From the NCBI GenBank assembly GCA_932182025.1, contig CAKNXK010000023.1, forward strand, positions 124,001 to 188,000: DNA of 64,000 nt, in the 5' to 3' direction. This DNA comes from an uncultured Candidatus Melainabacteria bacterium (GTDB taxonomy: Bacteria; Cyanobacteriota; Vampirovibrionia; Gastranaerophilales; Gastranaerophilaceae). Position 1 is the stretch's first letter, and every line of letters starts with the position of its first letter. The translations under genes were made by a program, and so were the position numbers. Shown here one piece after another: positions 51,462 to 60,715 of the stretch. Below the pieces are notes generated by a model. The model made no database searches. It was not told the origin of the DNA and saw nothing but the letters and a program-made list of their open reading frames with translations.

Positions 51462-53087
51462 TTAATCTAATTTTGCCATTAAATCTTCTATAGCTGAAAT
51501 CTCAAATTTTGTCTGGCTAAGCATAAATGTCTCTGCAATCAAAAGAGCAGTAGGCACAAGAGCTGCTATTATACATAACAAAATACTTTGTAAATCATCG
51601 CCAAAATTAGTCATAAAGTAAGAAACGTTCATTGTAAATTCAATGAAAATAATCGCGCAAGCAATTGACATTGCAACAACTTTTTCACTTTCCAGTTTAC
51701 GCACAGCCTGCAACCCGAGAATATTAACTCCATGGTTCAAATAATCACTAAATCCGTCTTGCTTGATAACACTCGAACCTTGAATTTTCTTAGAACTAAC
51801 AAATGCTGAAGTAAATGCTAAGAATGCAAAAATAATCAAGAAAGTTGCAAGCACAAGGAACACAGGACTAAATCTTAAGCCCGAAATTCTAACCCAGCCT
51901 GCGGCTTCAGGGAAACACTGTGCAAGCGTATTTGAAACACCATAAGCAAGGAAAGGCGCTGTCAAAATACCAAGCAGCATTTCTCCGGCTGATTTTAATT
52001 GCAAATTAAATAATCTGTCCTTAAGATTTTCTAATTTATTCTGACTTAAGTTGTTAATAAATTTTTCAATCCAATTTCTGTAATCGTGCATTACAGCTTC
52101 AAAGTCTTCTCTATACTCATACTGATCAAGCACATAACTCATTGAATGCCCGAAGTTTTTAAAATAACCGCCGGCATAAGCCATTATTACATTTAACCCA
52201 ACAAAAAATGCAGAAATTAAAATTGCAAACATTGCCCCGAGATTAATATAATAAAGCAGATTGATGACATATATTGCAATAAAAAATACTGTAGAAGTTA
52301 TAATCAAACCACTCTGAGCATGATTTGCAGTATCGTTTTTATGTGACTTGTTTTGATATAACAAAAATATCCCCTGCTTTAATACAAAAGCCAAAGCTGA
52401 AATAATTATTCCAAACAGAATATAAATATTGATATTTATTGGAAGCTGTATAAAATTAGAAGTTTCTTCAATCTTTAATCCAGTTAAATAATTAGAAACC
52501 CCGAACGCTGAAACAAAAGATGTAACCAACATTCCAATATTCACAAAATTTGCACTCTTAGTATTAAGAGAAATTCTTTTCTTCAAATCAAAAGTAGCAA
52601 ATCCTGTTTCTTTTACAATAGTTGTTCTTACTTCTTCAAGCCCCTTTTTACGAAGTTCTAAAAGCTCTTTAGGATCTGAAACAGAATTATTCATAATAGG
52701 TGCTGCTTGAAGTTTTGACTGATTAATATTAACATTTTCGGTTTCTAAATTAGGAGTTGCAGCTATTTGAGCCTCTCTTTGAATTTGCTCTTGTTTTGTA
52801 ACATCAGCAATCTTTAGTATCAAATAGTCATCCGAATCTGCAATCTCAAACTTAACAGCTGTTGAAATAGTTGCACGTTCGCCAAATGGAACATTTCTAT
52901 ACAAAATCTTTTTTGTCCCAGAGCTGTTTACAATAACACACTTATGGTCATCTTCTCTATAATGAAGAGTTATCAGAAAGTTCTCACCAATACTCATAAC
53001 ATAATCACAACTCAAATCAGAACCAATTGTAATCTGTTCTTGGTTAAAAACTCTTTTATTATTCTTACTTGCAACTATAATCGACAC
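51462..53087 (-). CDS. Membrane protein with N-terminal FHA-like domain
   Basis: 541 residues from a GTG start after GAGG. Residues 1-100 look like an FHA fold (EQITIGSDLSCDYVM, an S-rich recognition loop, then VIVNSSGTKKILYRN). A Gln/Asn-rich linker follows, then about eight transmembrane helices in two blocks (185-310 and 360-520) separated by a charged cytoplasmic segment. FHA domains bind phosphothreonine; no Ser/Thr kinase is visible in the window. It is the last gene of a cluster with a vWA protein and a TonB-like protein, so it may be a complex assembling at the inner membrane. Confidence 0.7.
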   Translation of the reverse strand: MSIIVASKNNKRVFNQEQITIGSDLSCDYVMSIGENFLITLHYREDDHKCVIVNSSGTKKILYRNVPFGERATISTAVKFEIADSDDYLILKIADVTKQEQIQREAQIAATPNLETENVNINQSKLQAAPIMNNSVSDPKELLELRKKGLEEVRTTIVKETGFATFDLKKRISLNTKSANFVNIGMLVTSFVSAFGVSNYLTGLKIEETSNFIQLPININIYILFGIIISALAFVLKQGIFLLYQNKSHKNDTANHAQSGLIITSTVFFIAIYVINLLYYINLGAMFAILISAFFVGLNVIMAYAGGYFKNFGHSMSYVLDQYEYREDFEAVMHDYRNWIEKFINNLSQNKLENLKDRLFNLQLKSAGEMLLGILTAPFLAYGVSNTLAQCFPEAAGWVRISGLRFSPVFLVLATFLIIFAFLAFTSAFVSSKKIQGSSVIKQDGFSDYLNHGVNILGLQAVRKLESEKVVAMSIACAIIFIEFTMNVSYFMTNFGDDLQSILLCIIAALVPTALLIAETFMLSQTKFEISAIEDLMAKLD

Positions 53088-53096
53088 ATTTACCTC

Positions 53097-53765
53097 TTAT
53101 CTTCCAATTGTTGTTAGAAATTTATTTATAATCTTATCAATACCTTGATCAGTAGAAATTATAAGCCTTGTTTCACCCAAAACAGGACTAAGCTTAGTTT
53201 TCACAACATCCAGTTTTTGCGGATGAGCGTAAACAAACATCATAACCAAATCAGGAACACTTGCCTTCACTGATTTTACTTGGTCTTGAATAGTATTCCA
53301 ATTAATTTGTTTATCAATATCGCCTTCGTTTTCCAAATCACCAACAACAACAATTGCCGGTTTATATCCTTCTTTTTGCATTGAAACTGCAAAGTTTAAT
53401 GCTTTATCAAGCCCGACACCATATGCAGTTCCCCAATCTTTTGAATCGTATTTGGTAAACTCATTCATAGAATCCGAAATAGCTTTTGTATGATGAGATG
53501 AGCCCTCATATATTAAATAGGAGTCCTCTGATACCCTGATAATCTTTATAACATCTTCCGGATCCAATCGGTTGCAAAGCTGTTTAACAAACTTTTTTTG
53601 TTCTCCAAGTCTTTTCTGATTTGAAGCAGAAGAATCCACAACAAAAATTACGGATGAAGGAACAAAAGCATCCAATTTTATATTTCTTAATCCTGAAAAT
53701 ATAAAGCAAAACGCAAAAATTGCGATTATTATTACTATTACAAGCTTGATAGCTCTTTTATTCAT
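53097..53765 (-). CDS. Membrane-anchored von Willebrand factor A-domain protein
   Basis: 222 residues. One N-terminal transmembrane helix (IKLVIVIIIAIFAFCFIF) anchors a vWA domain. The MIDAS motif DxSxS is VIFVVDSSASNQKR, with Asp in AIVVVGDLENEGD. It is followed by AVPDLVMMFVYAHP-like strands. Such domains bind metal-dependent protein partners outside the cytoplasm. AGGAGAG precedes the ATG. It lies between the TonB-like gene (79 bases upstream) and the FHA membrane gene (9 bases downstream). Confidence 0.85.
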   Translation of the reverse strand: MNKRAIKLVIVIIIAIFAFCFIFSGLRNIKLDAFVPSSVIFVVDSSASNQKRLGEQKKFVKQLCNRLDPEDVIKIIRVSEDSYLIYEGSSHHTKAISDSMNEFTKYDSKDWGTAYGVGLDKALNFAVSMQKEGYKPAIVVVGDLENEGDIDKQINWNTIQDQVKSVKASVPDLVMMFVYAHPQKLDVVKTKLSPVLGETRLIISTDQGIDKIINKFLTTIGR

Positions 53766-53844
53766 ACAAGCTCTCCTGATTATAACTATTATCTTCTATT
53801 ATAATAATTCCAAATGTCTTTGTAATACATTTAATAGATGAACT

Positions 53845-54561
53845 TTATTTAAACTCCACATCAGAAAAATATCCCGGGCTTATAGAAGCATCATAGCTTG
53901 ACATTTCTATACCGCCTTCAACACGCACATTTGTTCTTCTAGAGCCGGCAGGGTAGGTCAGTATGTTTTTCCCTTCCAGAGACATAATCGTTTTACGGAT
54001 ATCACGTATAGAATCTCGAACAACAGCATCCGACTGACCTCGGGCAAGATAGACATTAATATTTGTAATGTGTTTATGATTATCAACATTAAAGGTATAT
54101 TTAAACATAACACCCTTTTTCAAATGATATACCTGCTCTTCAAGAGAGTTATCTGAAATAGTGTTACAAATATCTGCTCGCCACTTATTCCACTGTATCA
54201 TTTCTGAAATCGCATTAAAAGAAGTCTCTGGTATTTCATCTACCGACATTTGCGGTTCCGGAGTTTGTATTTTTTGTTTAATCCTTATCGGTTGAGATAC
54301 TTGGGGAGTCACCTGAGGTTCAACCGCAATTTCAACGTCAGGTTGCTTTGTCTTCATTTTAACTGACTTCATGTACTCTTCACGCACAAGATTTGTATCC
54401 TGAGGCTTAACTTTTATAGGGGCATTTTTTGTTTCAATATTTTGAGGCTCAGCAATTATAGGCTTGGAACCAAATACAACAGGTTTGTGCATTTTAGGTT
54501 CAATGATAATAACAATCAGTGTTAATAGTACTATAAAAAAGCTTACTAATAATTTAAACAC
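53845..54561 (-). CDS. TonB-like protein with N-terminal membrane anchor
   Basis: About 239 residues. N-terminal transmembrane helix (LLVSFFIVLLTLIVIIIEP), a Pro/Lys/Gln-rich linker (QVTPQVSQPIRIKQKIQTPE), and a C-terminal domain starting WNKWRADICNTISDNS with KKGVMFKYTFNVDNHKHITN and INVYLARGQSDAVVRDS, a pattern seen in TonB/TolA C-terminal domains. That layout suits spanning the periplasm. The start is GTG at 54561 (or TTG one codon up) with AGAGG nearby. ExbB/ExbD are not in the window. It starts right after the tRNA terminator. Confidence 0.7.
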   Translation of the reverse strand: MFKLLVSFFIVLLTLIVIIIEPKMHKPVVFGSKPIIAEPQNIETKNAPIKVKPQDTNLVREEYMKSVKMKTKQPDVEIAVEPQVTPQVSQPIRIKQKIQTPEPQMSVDEIPETSFNAISEMIQWNKWRADICNTISDNSLEEQVYHLKKGVMFKYTFNVDNHKHITNINVYLARGQSDAVVRDSIRDIRKTIMSLEGKNILTYPAGSRRTNVRVEGGIEMSSYDASISPGYFSDVEFK

Positions 54562-54576
54562 CAAAACCTCTTCTTT

Positions 54577-54606
54577 TAAAAAAAGACCCCCGAGGGAGTC
54601 TTTTAA
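54577..54606 (-). terminator. Rho-independent terminator of the tRNA operon
   Basis: On the minus strand AAAAGACTCCC-TC-GGGGGTCTTTT forms a stem of about 11 bp with a T-run, directly after the tRNA-Tyr CCA end. Confidence 0.85.
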
Positions 54607-54607
54607 A

Positions 54608-54694
<87 letters not shown>

Positions 54695-54715
54695 ATATTC
54701 AATTTTCATTAAAAA

Positions 54716-54787
54716 TGCCTTTGACGAGATTTGAACTCGTGGCCTCTCCCTTACCAAGGGAGTGCGCTACCCCTGCGCCACAAAGGC
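54716..54787 (-). tRNA. tRNA-Thr (GGT)
   Basis: Minus strand. GCCTTTG pairs with CAAAGGC, the D arm is GCGCAGGGGTAGCGC, the anticodon loop CTCCC-TTGGTAA-GGGAG reads GGT, and the T arm is CGAGTTCAAATCTCG. CCA is not encoded. Confidence 0.95.
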
Positions 54788-54865
54788 AAATGCCGCGAGG
54801 GCTTATTTTTCTGAAACAAAACCTATTACTCTTATTCCAGACCATTACCCCACCGGGGTGAAAAA

Positions 54866-54937
54866 AGCCGGTAATAGGAATCGAACCTACAACCTACGGT
54901 TTACAAAACCGTTGCTCTACCGTTGAGCTATACCGGC
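54866..54937 (-). tRNA. tRNA-Thr (TGT)
   Basis: Minus strand. GCCGGTA pairs with TACCGGC, the D arm is GCTCAACGGTAGAGC, the anticodon loop ACGGT-TTTGTAA-ACCGT reads TGT, and the T arm is GTAGGTTCGATTCCTAT. CCA is not encoded. First tRNA of the operon; a small ACCCC-GGGGT hairpin (54847-54859) lies between it and tRNA-Thr(GGT). Confidence 0.95.
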
Positions 54938-54947
54938 AACACAATTA

Positions 54948-54976
54948 ATAATATAAGAAACATTTTTTATTGTCAA
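54948..54976 (-). promoter_or_regulatory. Strong sigma-70 promoter of the tRNA operon
   Basis: On the minus strand TTGACA (54976-54971), 17-base spacer, TATTAT (54953-54948), ending ten bases before the first tRNA base. It is the best consensus promoter in the window and defines the normal sigma-70 motif of this organism. Confidence 0.9.
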
Positions 54977-55041
54977 CACCTTTTTATTAGTAAGAACCTG
55001 TTAGCATTTCCTAAGAAATGTAAATATTAGACAGTTAGGTG

Positions 55042-55070
55042 TTCACATGGAGAATTGAAAAGTGTATGAT
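55042..55070 (+). promoter_or_regulatory. Promoter of leaderless PlsC-like gene
   Basis: TTCACA (55042-55047), 17-base spacer, TATGAT (55065-55070), then six bases to the ATG at 55077. No ribosome site. Confidence 0.6.
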
Positions 55071-55076
55071 ATTTTT

Positions 55077-55895
55077 ATGATTAATCTAGAGGATTTGTAT
55101 TCTGAGGTTCCACCTACTAAATTAAGAAATATTGATGAGAAGTTTTGTCCGGCAAAGACTTCGCCATTTTGGCTTTGGGTTGCAGACAGATTTTTCTACG
55201 GCATGCTTGAAGACAGATTTTATGCATTCCGTTATAAGGGTATCGAAAATTATAAAAAAAGAAATCCTGATACTCCTATTATTATGTTTGCACCTCATTC
55301 GAACTGGTGGGACGGTATTGTCGGATACAATATCTGCAACAGACTGCTTAAAAAAGAAATTCGTTTAATGGTAGAAGAATTAAACAGATTTCCGCTTCTT
55401 AGACGCGGCGGGGCGTTTAATGTAAACAAAAAATCTCCGCAAGCTTCAATGGAAGCTCTTAAATATTCTGTAGAAATTCTTGGAGACTTAAATAATATTC
55501 TTTATATTTTTCCTCAAGGAATTATTAAACCGCCTAATTTCAGACCAATTGAGTTCCAATCTGGTTTAGCATACATTGCCGAAAAAGCTGCTAAAAAATA
55601 CGGCAAAGTCGCTTTAATGCCAATTGCTGTTAATTATCTGTTCTTACGTGATAATAGACCGGAAGTTCTTGTTGAAATGGGTGAAATCATTGAACTTGAA
55701 AACGGAAAAATTGACAGAAAAGAATTCACCCAATACTTAGGCAATACTCTTGAAGCCCTTTGTGATAAACAATTCTACGATGTAAGCAAAGGTAATTTCA
55801 AAGGATACGATACTTTGTTCCAACAAAAACTAAAATGGTATAGAAGAATTGAACAAAGACTTAAAAGAATTGAAGTTAAAGGCTCCGGAGTTTAA
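55077..55895 (+). CDS. PlsC-like 1-acyl-glycerol-3-phosphate acyltransferase-family protein
   Basis: 272 residues. The catalytic HxxxxD is APHSNWWDGIVGYN; FPLLRRGGAFNVNKK, YIFPQGIIKPPNFRP (compare FPEGTRS) and LMPIAVNYLFLRDNRPE follow. The family transfers acyl groups at the inner membrane face in phospholipid or glycolipid synthesis. The PQG in place of PEG suggests a specialised acceptor. It ends with a basic helix (KLKWYRRIEQRLKRIE) that may attach to membrane. A GTG at 55062 would put the -10 inside the gene; the ATG at 55077 is preferred. Confidence 0.88.
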   Translation: MINLEDLYSEVPPTKLRNIDEKFCPAKTSPFWLWVADRFFYGMLEDRFYAFRYKGIENYKKRNPDTPIIMFAPHSNWWDGIVGYNICNRLLKKEIRLMVEELNRFPLLRRGGAFNVNKKSPQASMEALKYSVEILGDLNNILYIFPQGIIKPPNFRPIEFQSGLAYIAEKAAKKYGKVALMPIAVNYLFLRDNRPEVLVEMGEIIELENGKIDRKEFTQYLGNTLEALCDKQFYDVSKGNFKGYDTLFQQKLKWYRRIEQRLKRIEVKGSGV

Positions 55896-57122
55896 TTATT
55901 CATATCTTAATGCATCAATAGGATTCAAAAGCGACGCTTTATAAGCCGGATAATAACCAAATCCTATTCCAACTAATCCGGAAAAACCGAATGATAACAA
56001 AATCGGAGTTATTGTTATTACAATAGCAGTATTAAACAACGCACCTATTAAAAGAGCAATTGTTATTCCTGCAATTACACCGATTAATCCGCCCAGAAGC
56101 GATAATACAAGGGCTTCTATTAAAAATTGTATTCTTATATCCTGAGCACGCGCACCAATTGCCATTCTTATACCGATTTCCTTTGTTCTTTCGGTTACTG
56201 AAACCAACATAATATTCATAATCCCAATACCGCCAACCACAAGCGATACAGAAGCAATTGAAGCAAGCAATATTGCAAAAGTCTGAACAGTCGATTTCAT
56301 TTTTTCCTGAAACTCAGCACTGTTTCTTATATCAAAATCATTTTCCTGTGTAGTTCCCAAATTATGTCGTCTTCTTAAAATTTCATTAATATCCTTCTCG
56401 GCAACAGAACTATCTTCTAATGAAAGCGCTTTAACAAGAATTTGACTCACAGCCCCCGGGAAATCAGTCCCAAACACTTTTCTTTGCGCAGTTGTAAGCG
56501 GAATAAAAATCAAATCATCATAATCCATCGGACCCATAGTTCCCTTGGATTTAAGCGTGCCGACAACATTAAAAGGAACATCACCAACTCTTATTGTTTT
56601 TCCTATAGGGTTAACATCTCCAAAAAGCTCTGTTTCAACAGTTGAACCAATCATTGCAACCTTAGCTGCATTTCTATCGTCATCGTTTGTAAGCGAACGA
56701 CCCAATTCTATTTCATAGCTTTTGACATAAAGATACTGAGGAGTTATACCATATACAGTTGTAGACCAATTTTGGTTCCCGTACATTACCTGCTTATTAG
56801 AATTCATCAAAGGTGCTACAGCCTCAACTCCACGAGCACTCTTCTTAATAGCATCCGCGTCTTTAATACTCAATGTCGGTTTTGAACCTTTACCCATCGA
56901 AACACCACCGGTTTTTGCAGTTGCAGAACGTATTGTCAAAAGATTAGAACCCATAGATTCCATATTTGCCTGAACCTGTTTATTAGCACCTGCACCAATT
57001 GCAAGCATGACAATAACCGCAGATACACCGATAATTATACCGAGACTGGTTAATGCCGAGCGCATTTTGTTTACTCTCAAGGAGTTTAAAGCTATTTTCA
57101 ATGTCGATTTAAAGTCTATCAT
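55896..57122 (-). CDS. MacB-type ABC transporter permease
   Basis: 408 residues with the type VII ABC layout: one N-terminal helix (ALTSLGIIIGVSAVIVMLAI), a large periplasmic domain (about 45-280), then three C-terminal helices (VSLVVGGIGIMNIMLVSVTE, LSLLGGLIGVIAGITIALLI, ITPILLSFGFSGLVGIGFG). Conserved RTKEIGIRMAIGA and PIDALRYE are present. The ATPase is a separate upstream gene (29-base gap), unlike E. coli MacB where both are fused. With the MacA- and TolC-like proteins it completes an outer-membrane-spanning mechanotransmission exporter for an antibiotic, peptide or lipid. Confidence 0.92.
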   Translation of the reverse strand: MIDFKSTLKIALNSLRVNKMRSALTSLGIIIGVSAVIVMLAIGAGANKQVQANMESMGSNLLTIRSATAKTGGVSMGKGSKPTLSIKDADAIKKSARGVEAVAPLMNSNKQVMYGNQNWSTTVYGITPQYLYVKSYEIELGRSLTNDDDRNAAKVAMIGSTVETELFGDVNPIGKTIRVGDVPFNVVGTLKSKGTMGPMDYDDLIFIPLTTAQRKVFGTDFPGAVSQILVKALSLEDSSVAEKDINEILRRRHNLGTTQENDFDIRNSAEFQEKMKSTVQTFAILLASIASVSLVVGGIGIMNIMLVSVTERTKEIGIRMAIGARAQDIRIQFLIEALVLSLLGGLIGVIAGITIALLIGALFNTAIVITITPILLSFGFSGLVGIGFGYYPAYKASLLNPIDALRYE

Positions 57123-57151
57123 TATTTAGCACATTCCATATTACTACCGGG

Positions 57152-57868
57152 TTATGTCTCTCTATTTCTTTGCTTTAACCACTCATCCTTCATCAAATCA
57201 GAAACAATTTTTCCATCCTTAAACTTGATAATACGCTTCGTATATTCAGCAATATCAGGTTCGTGAGTAACCAAAACAATTGTCTTTCCTAGTTTTTCAT
57301 TCAAATTAACAAAAAACTCCATAACATCAATACTTGTTTTTGTATCCAAATTCCCTGTTGGTTCATCCGCAAGAATCAAAGGTGCATCATTTACTATTGC
57401 ACGTGCAATCGCAACCCTCTGCTGCTGCCCGCCAGACATTTGAGAAGGCATATTTTCTTCTTTCTTCTCCAAACCGACTATTTTAAGAGCTTCCCGCGCA
57501 CGAATAATTCTTTCTTCTTCAGGAATTCCTTTATAAATCATAGGAAGCATTACATTATCAATAGCAGATGTTCTGGAAATCAAGTTAAATCCCTGAAATA
57601 CGAAACCGATTTTATTATTTCTAATATCTGATAATTGATTTGCATCAAGCGAAAACACATCAACACCGTCAAGATAATACTGACCGCTGTTGGGTTTATC
57701 TAATGTTCCCAACATATTCATACAGGTTGATTTACCCGAACCTGAAGTTCCCATAATCGCAACAAACTCACCTGTGTCAATTGAAAAAGAAACATCGTTG
57801 AGAGCATGAAAAGACTCATCACCCATTTGATATGTTTTAATTGCATTTTTGACTTCGATTAATGCCAT
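57152..57868 (-). CDS. MacB/LolD-type ABC transporter ATPase
   Basis: 238 residues. Walker A is IMGTSGSGKSTCMNMLG, Q-loop GFVFQGFNLI, signature MSGGQQQRVAIARAI, Walker B LILADEPTGNLD and the switch His lies in LVTHEPDIAEY. It powers the permease at 55896. Its start overlaps the stop of the adaptor gene by one base (TAATG), so the operon is translationally coupled. Confidence 0.94.
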   Translation of the reverse strand: MALIEVKNAIKTYQMGDESFHALNDVSFSIDTGEFVAIMGTSGSGKSTCMNMLGTLDKPNSGQYYLDGVDVFSLDANQLSDIRNNKIGFVFQGFNLISRTSAIDNVMLPMIYKGIPEEERIIRAREALKIVGLEKKEENMPSQMSGGQQQRVAIARAIVNDAPLILADEPTGNLDTKTSIDVMEFFVNLNEKLGKTIVLVTHEPDIAEYTKRIIKFKDGKIVSDLMKDEWLKQRNRET

Positions 57869-59013
57869 TATAACCTCGGAGGTCTCATACCGCTATTTTG
57901 AGACTTTTTCTTGCCGCCTGTTGAACTAACAACAACTTTATCTCCGGCTTTGATTTCACCGGAAATTACTTGTGTACGATTGTCATCAGATGCACCTAAT
58001 TCTATATCATAACGTTTCAAACCATTTTTTGTCTGAATCCAAATCCCCTGTTTTTCGTATTTTTGTCCGTTTGTCTCAGGCGTAAATTTTAAAGCTTGAA
58101 GAGGGACACAAAGAGCATCATTAACCTTGTTAGTAATAATAGAAACATTTGCACTCATACCCGGTATAACAAGACCTTCTGAATTATCAACAGAAATAAT
58201 TACAGCATAAGTCACAACATTATTTGTAGTTGTAGAAGCCAAACGAACCTGTGTAACTTCACCTTCAAATTTTCTATCCTGATAACCGTCTAGTGTATAG
58301 TAAGCCTTTTGTCCGACTTTTACTTTTCCAATGTCAGCTTCCGAAACACTCGTTTCTATCTGCATTTGAGTCAAATCCTCCGCAACTTCAAATAAAGTCG
58401 GAGTATTAAAACTTGCCGCAACAGTTTGACCAACATCAACTGCTCTTGAAATAACCGTTCCGTCTACAGGAGAAACAATTTTTGAATATCTTAAATTAGT
58501 TAAATTATTATCAAGAGTTGCTCTTGCAGCGCTAACTTCTGCATTTGCAGCACTAACTTCTGCCTGAGCCTGTTGATAATTTGATAAAGCAAGTTCGACT
58601 TCATCTTTTGAAACATAATTTTTTTCATAAAGATGTTGATATCTTTGGTAATTATTACGTTTATAATTAAGTGTTGAAGAAGCTTTTGCCAATGTTGCCT
58701 GTGCATTATTCAACTTTGCAGTTGATTGGTCAACATTTGCCTGAAACAAGCTTGGGTCAAGCTCTGCCAACAAATCGCCTTTTTTAACAACAGAGTTATA
58801 ATCAACATAAATACTTGCAACCGTACCCGAAACCTGAGTACCGACCTCAATAGTATTAATTGGCTTAATAGTACCGGAAGCTTCTACGTACTGGGTTATA
58901 GACTCTGTTGTAATTTCTTTTGTAATATATTTTACACCACTATTTTTAAAAACGGTCAAACTTATTCCTAAAGCTAAGATTATTGCAACAGCAACTATAA
59001 TATATTTTTTCAT
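57868..59013 (-). CDS. MacA-like periplasmic adaptor protein
   Basis: 381 residues. An N-terminal membrane anchor (KYIIVAVAIILALGISLTV) leads to the lipoyl/barrel-sandwich domain (VEASGTIKPINTIEVGTQVS, KGDLLAELDPSLFQANVDQS), a long alpha-helical hairpin (about 95-160) and the beta-barrel with YSKIVSPVDGTVISR and GMSANVSIITNKVN. It bridges the inner-membrane permease and the outer-membrane duct. Coupled by one-base overlaps to tolC-like and ATPase genes on both sides. Confidence 0.92.
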   Translation of the reverse strand: MKKYIIVAVAIILALGISLTVFKNSGVKYITKEITTESITQYVEASGTIKPINTIEVGTQVSGTVASIYVDYNSVVKKGDLLAELDPSLFQANVDQSTAKLNNAQATLAKASSTLNYKRNNYQRYQHLYEKNYVSKDEVELALSNYQQAQAEVSAANAEVSAARATLDNNLTNLRYSKIVSPVDGTVISRAVDVGQTVAASFNTPTLFEVAEDLTQMQIETSVSEADIGKVKVGQKAYYTLDGYQDRKFEGEVTQVRLASTTTNNVVTYAVIISVDNSEGLVIPGMSANVSIITNKVNDALCVPLQALKFTPETNGQKYEKQGIWIQTKNGLKRYDIELGASDDNRTQVISGEIKAGDKVVVSSTGGKKKSQNSGMRPPRL

Positions 59014-60521
59014 TATTTAATCCCCATAGATTTTAATAAGGTTTCTCTTGCTACATTATATTGAAACACAGCTTCTACAAAATTCAATTGCGAACTGTTA
59101 TAATTTGCTAACGCATCCTGCAATTCGACATAGTTGTTCAAGCCAACACTATAGCGCCCATCTGCCAATTCAAAATTTTCTAACGTTGCTTTAACTTTTT
59201 CATTCATTAAAGGAATTCTGCGTTCCAGCTGACGCATATTAACATAGTTTGATTGGACTTCCCAATAAATACTTGATTTAGCGATATTTACGTTATGGTT
59301 AGCTATATCCAAATAAGCTTCACCTTCTTTTATCTGATAATGTATTTGATAAGGATTAATCGAACCTAAGCCGATACTTGCACCAAATTGAAGCGGACTA
59401 GTATATGTTGACTCATTTTTTGTATAACCCCAAGTCAATTCACCATTAATTTCCGGAGCATAAGAACGCTTAATTGCTTTTAATGATTCTTCCTGAACCT
59501 TAGAAACCATCTCATTGGATTTTAAATCAGGACGAAACTCAAAAGCTTTATCAACCGCATTTTGTTTTGCTATTTTCATAGGTTTGAATTCGAAATTCTG
59601 AATAATATCCCTGTGTTCAATTCCTGATGTTAACATCAAAAGCCCGTCTTCGTTCTTTTTAAACGAAGTTGGTTTTAAACCGTTTTCAACACCCTCGATT
59701 TTCTTTTTATAATCAGCTTTTAAGAAATTAAAGTTCTCTGTATTTTTGACAATCAACTCCGAAGGCTCTTGATAAAACATTGAGTCTTTTAATGCAATTA
59801 AGTTTGTTTCCAGCGTATTTTGACCTTCAACAAGCTGAATTTTAGCGTCAGCAAGATTAACTTCTGCGTTTACGACATCAATTTTTGATTTCAAACCTTC
59901 ATCAAACATTGCTTTTGTACGTTCGTAGTTAAGCGTTTGAATACGAACATTCTGTTCATAAATATCAAGATTAGCCAATGCTGAAAGCACTTTGTAATAG
60001 TTAATTCTAACATCGTAAACAACACTGAGCATGTCATAATCGTAATCATATTGAGCAGCCAGAGTATCGTATTTTGCCATATTAATTCTCGCAGTTGTTT
60101 TCCCAAAATCCCAAATCATTTCAGAAATTCCAACATTAAATCCGATTGAATTATCATGAGAGTTTACAACTCTTGTACCATTATTTGTATTATGATTATA
60201 TCCAACTCTTGCGGTAAGACGCGGCGCATAGTTTGCTTTTTGCATACCAATACCCGCTTTAGCAGCATTTATACGTTCGTTTGCAGCAAATAAATTAGGA
60301 TTGTGAGCTACCGCATAATCAACACAATTATCTATTGTCATAACAGAAATATCAATTGGAGGCTGTTTTCTTGAAATAACCGCAGGAAGTTGAATTTTAG
60401 CAACTTCAACTCTTTTGTTTTTCTTAGGTTTTTCAAGTTTGACAGAAGAGTCATCTATTGCAAAAACACTCTGTGATAAAAATACAAATGCTGTTATAGC
60501 TATTAAATTTTTATTTTTCAC
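59013..60521 (-). CDS. TolC-family outer-membrane efflux protein
   Basis: 502 residues from a GTG start after GGAGG. Signal peptide KNKNLIAITAFVFLSQSVFA. Two repeats of the outer-membrane efflux family follow: DNCVDYAVAHNPNLFAANER, then long coiled helices (QTLNYERTKAMFDEGLKSKI, VNAEVNLADAKIQLVEGQNT) and the second half KAFEFRPDLKSNEMVSKVQ. It ends with DGRYSVGLNNYVELQDALAN. It forms the trimeric outer-membrane duct of the exporter encoded by the next three genes and is the operon's first gene. Confidence 0.92.
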   Translation of the reverse strand: MKNKNLIAITAFVFLSQSVFAIDDSSVKLEKPKKNKRVEVAKIQLPAVISRKQPPIDISVMTIDNCVDYAVAHNPNLFAANERINAAKAGIGMQKANYAPRLTARVGYNHNTNNGTRVVNSHDNSIGFNVGISEMIWDFGKTTARINMAKYDTLAAQYDYDYDMLSVVYDVRINYYKVLSALANLDIYEQNVRIQTLNYERTKAMFDEGLKSKIDVVNAEVNLADAKIQLVEGQNTLETNLIALKDSMFYQEPSELIVKNTENFNFLKADYKKKIEGVENGLKPTSFKKNEDGLLMLTSGIEHRDIIQNFEFKPMKIAKQNAVDKAFEFRPDLKSNEMVSKVQEESLKAIKRSYAPEINGELTWGYTKNESTYTSPLQFGASIGLGSINPYQIHYQIKEGEAYLDIANHNVNIAKSSIYWEVQSNYVNMRQLERRIPLMNEKVKATLENFELADGRYSVGLNNYVELQDALANYNSSQLNFVEAVFQYNVARETLLKSMGIK

Positions 60522-60608
60522 TAATCCTCCGGAGAATATTATATAAGAATTTAAAGATTATTCCTTCATTTTTTTAAACGATATTCAATAAACTTTGTTC
60601 ACATGTGT

Positions 60609-60620
60609 AGTTTTGTAACA
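60609..60620 (+). promoter_or_regulatory. Motif shared with the 24.8-kb gene upstream of the GT5-like gene
   Basis: AGTTTTGTAACA is identical to 24771-24782. Here it forms part of the palindrome-like TTGTAA-CATTTT-TTACAA. It lies 107 bases before the GT5-like ATG. The remainder of 60522-60715 is AT-rich, with TATATATA near 60680. Confidence 0.35.
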
Positions 60621-60715
60621 TTTTTTACAAATCATCCTTTAGTATAGGTAAAAATATTTTTGTTTTGTGTTTTTATTATATATAGAAGTGTGTTTGTATT
60701 ATATGGAGGTTGTAT

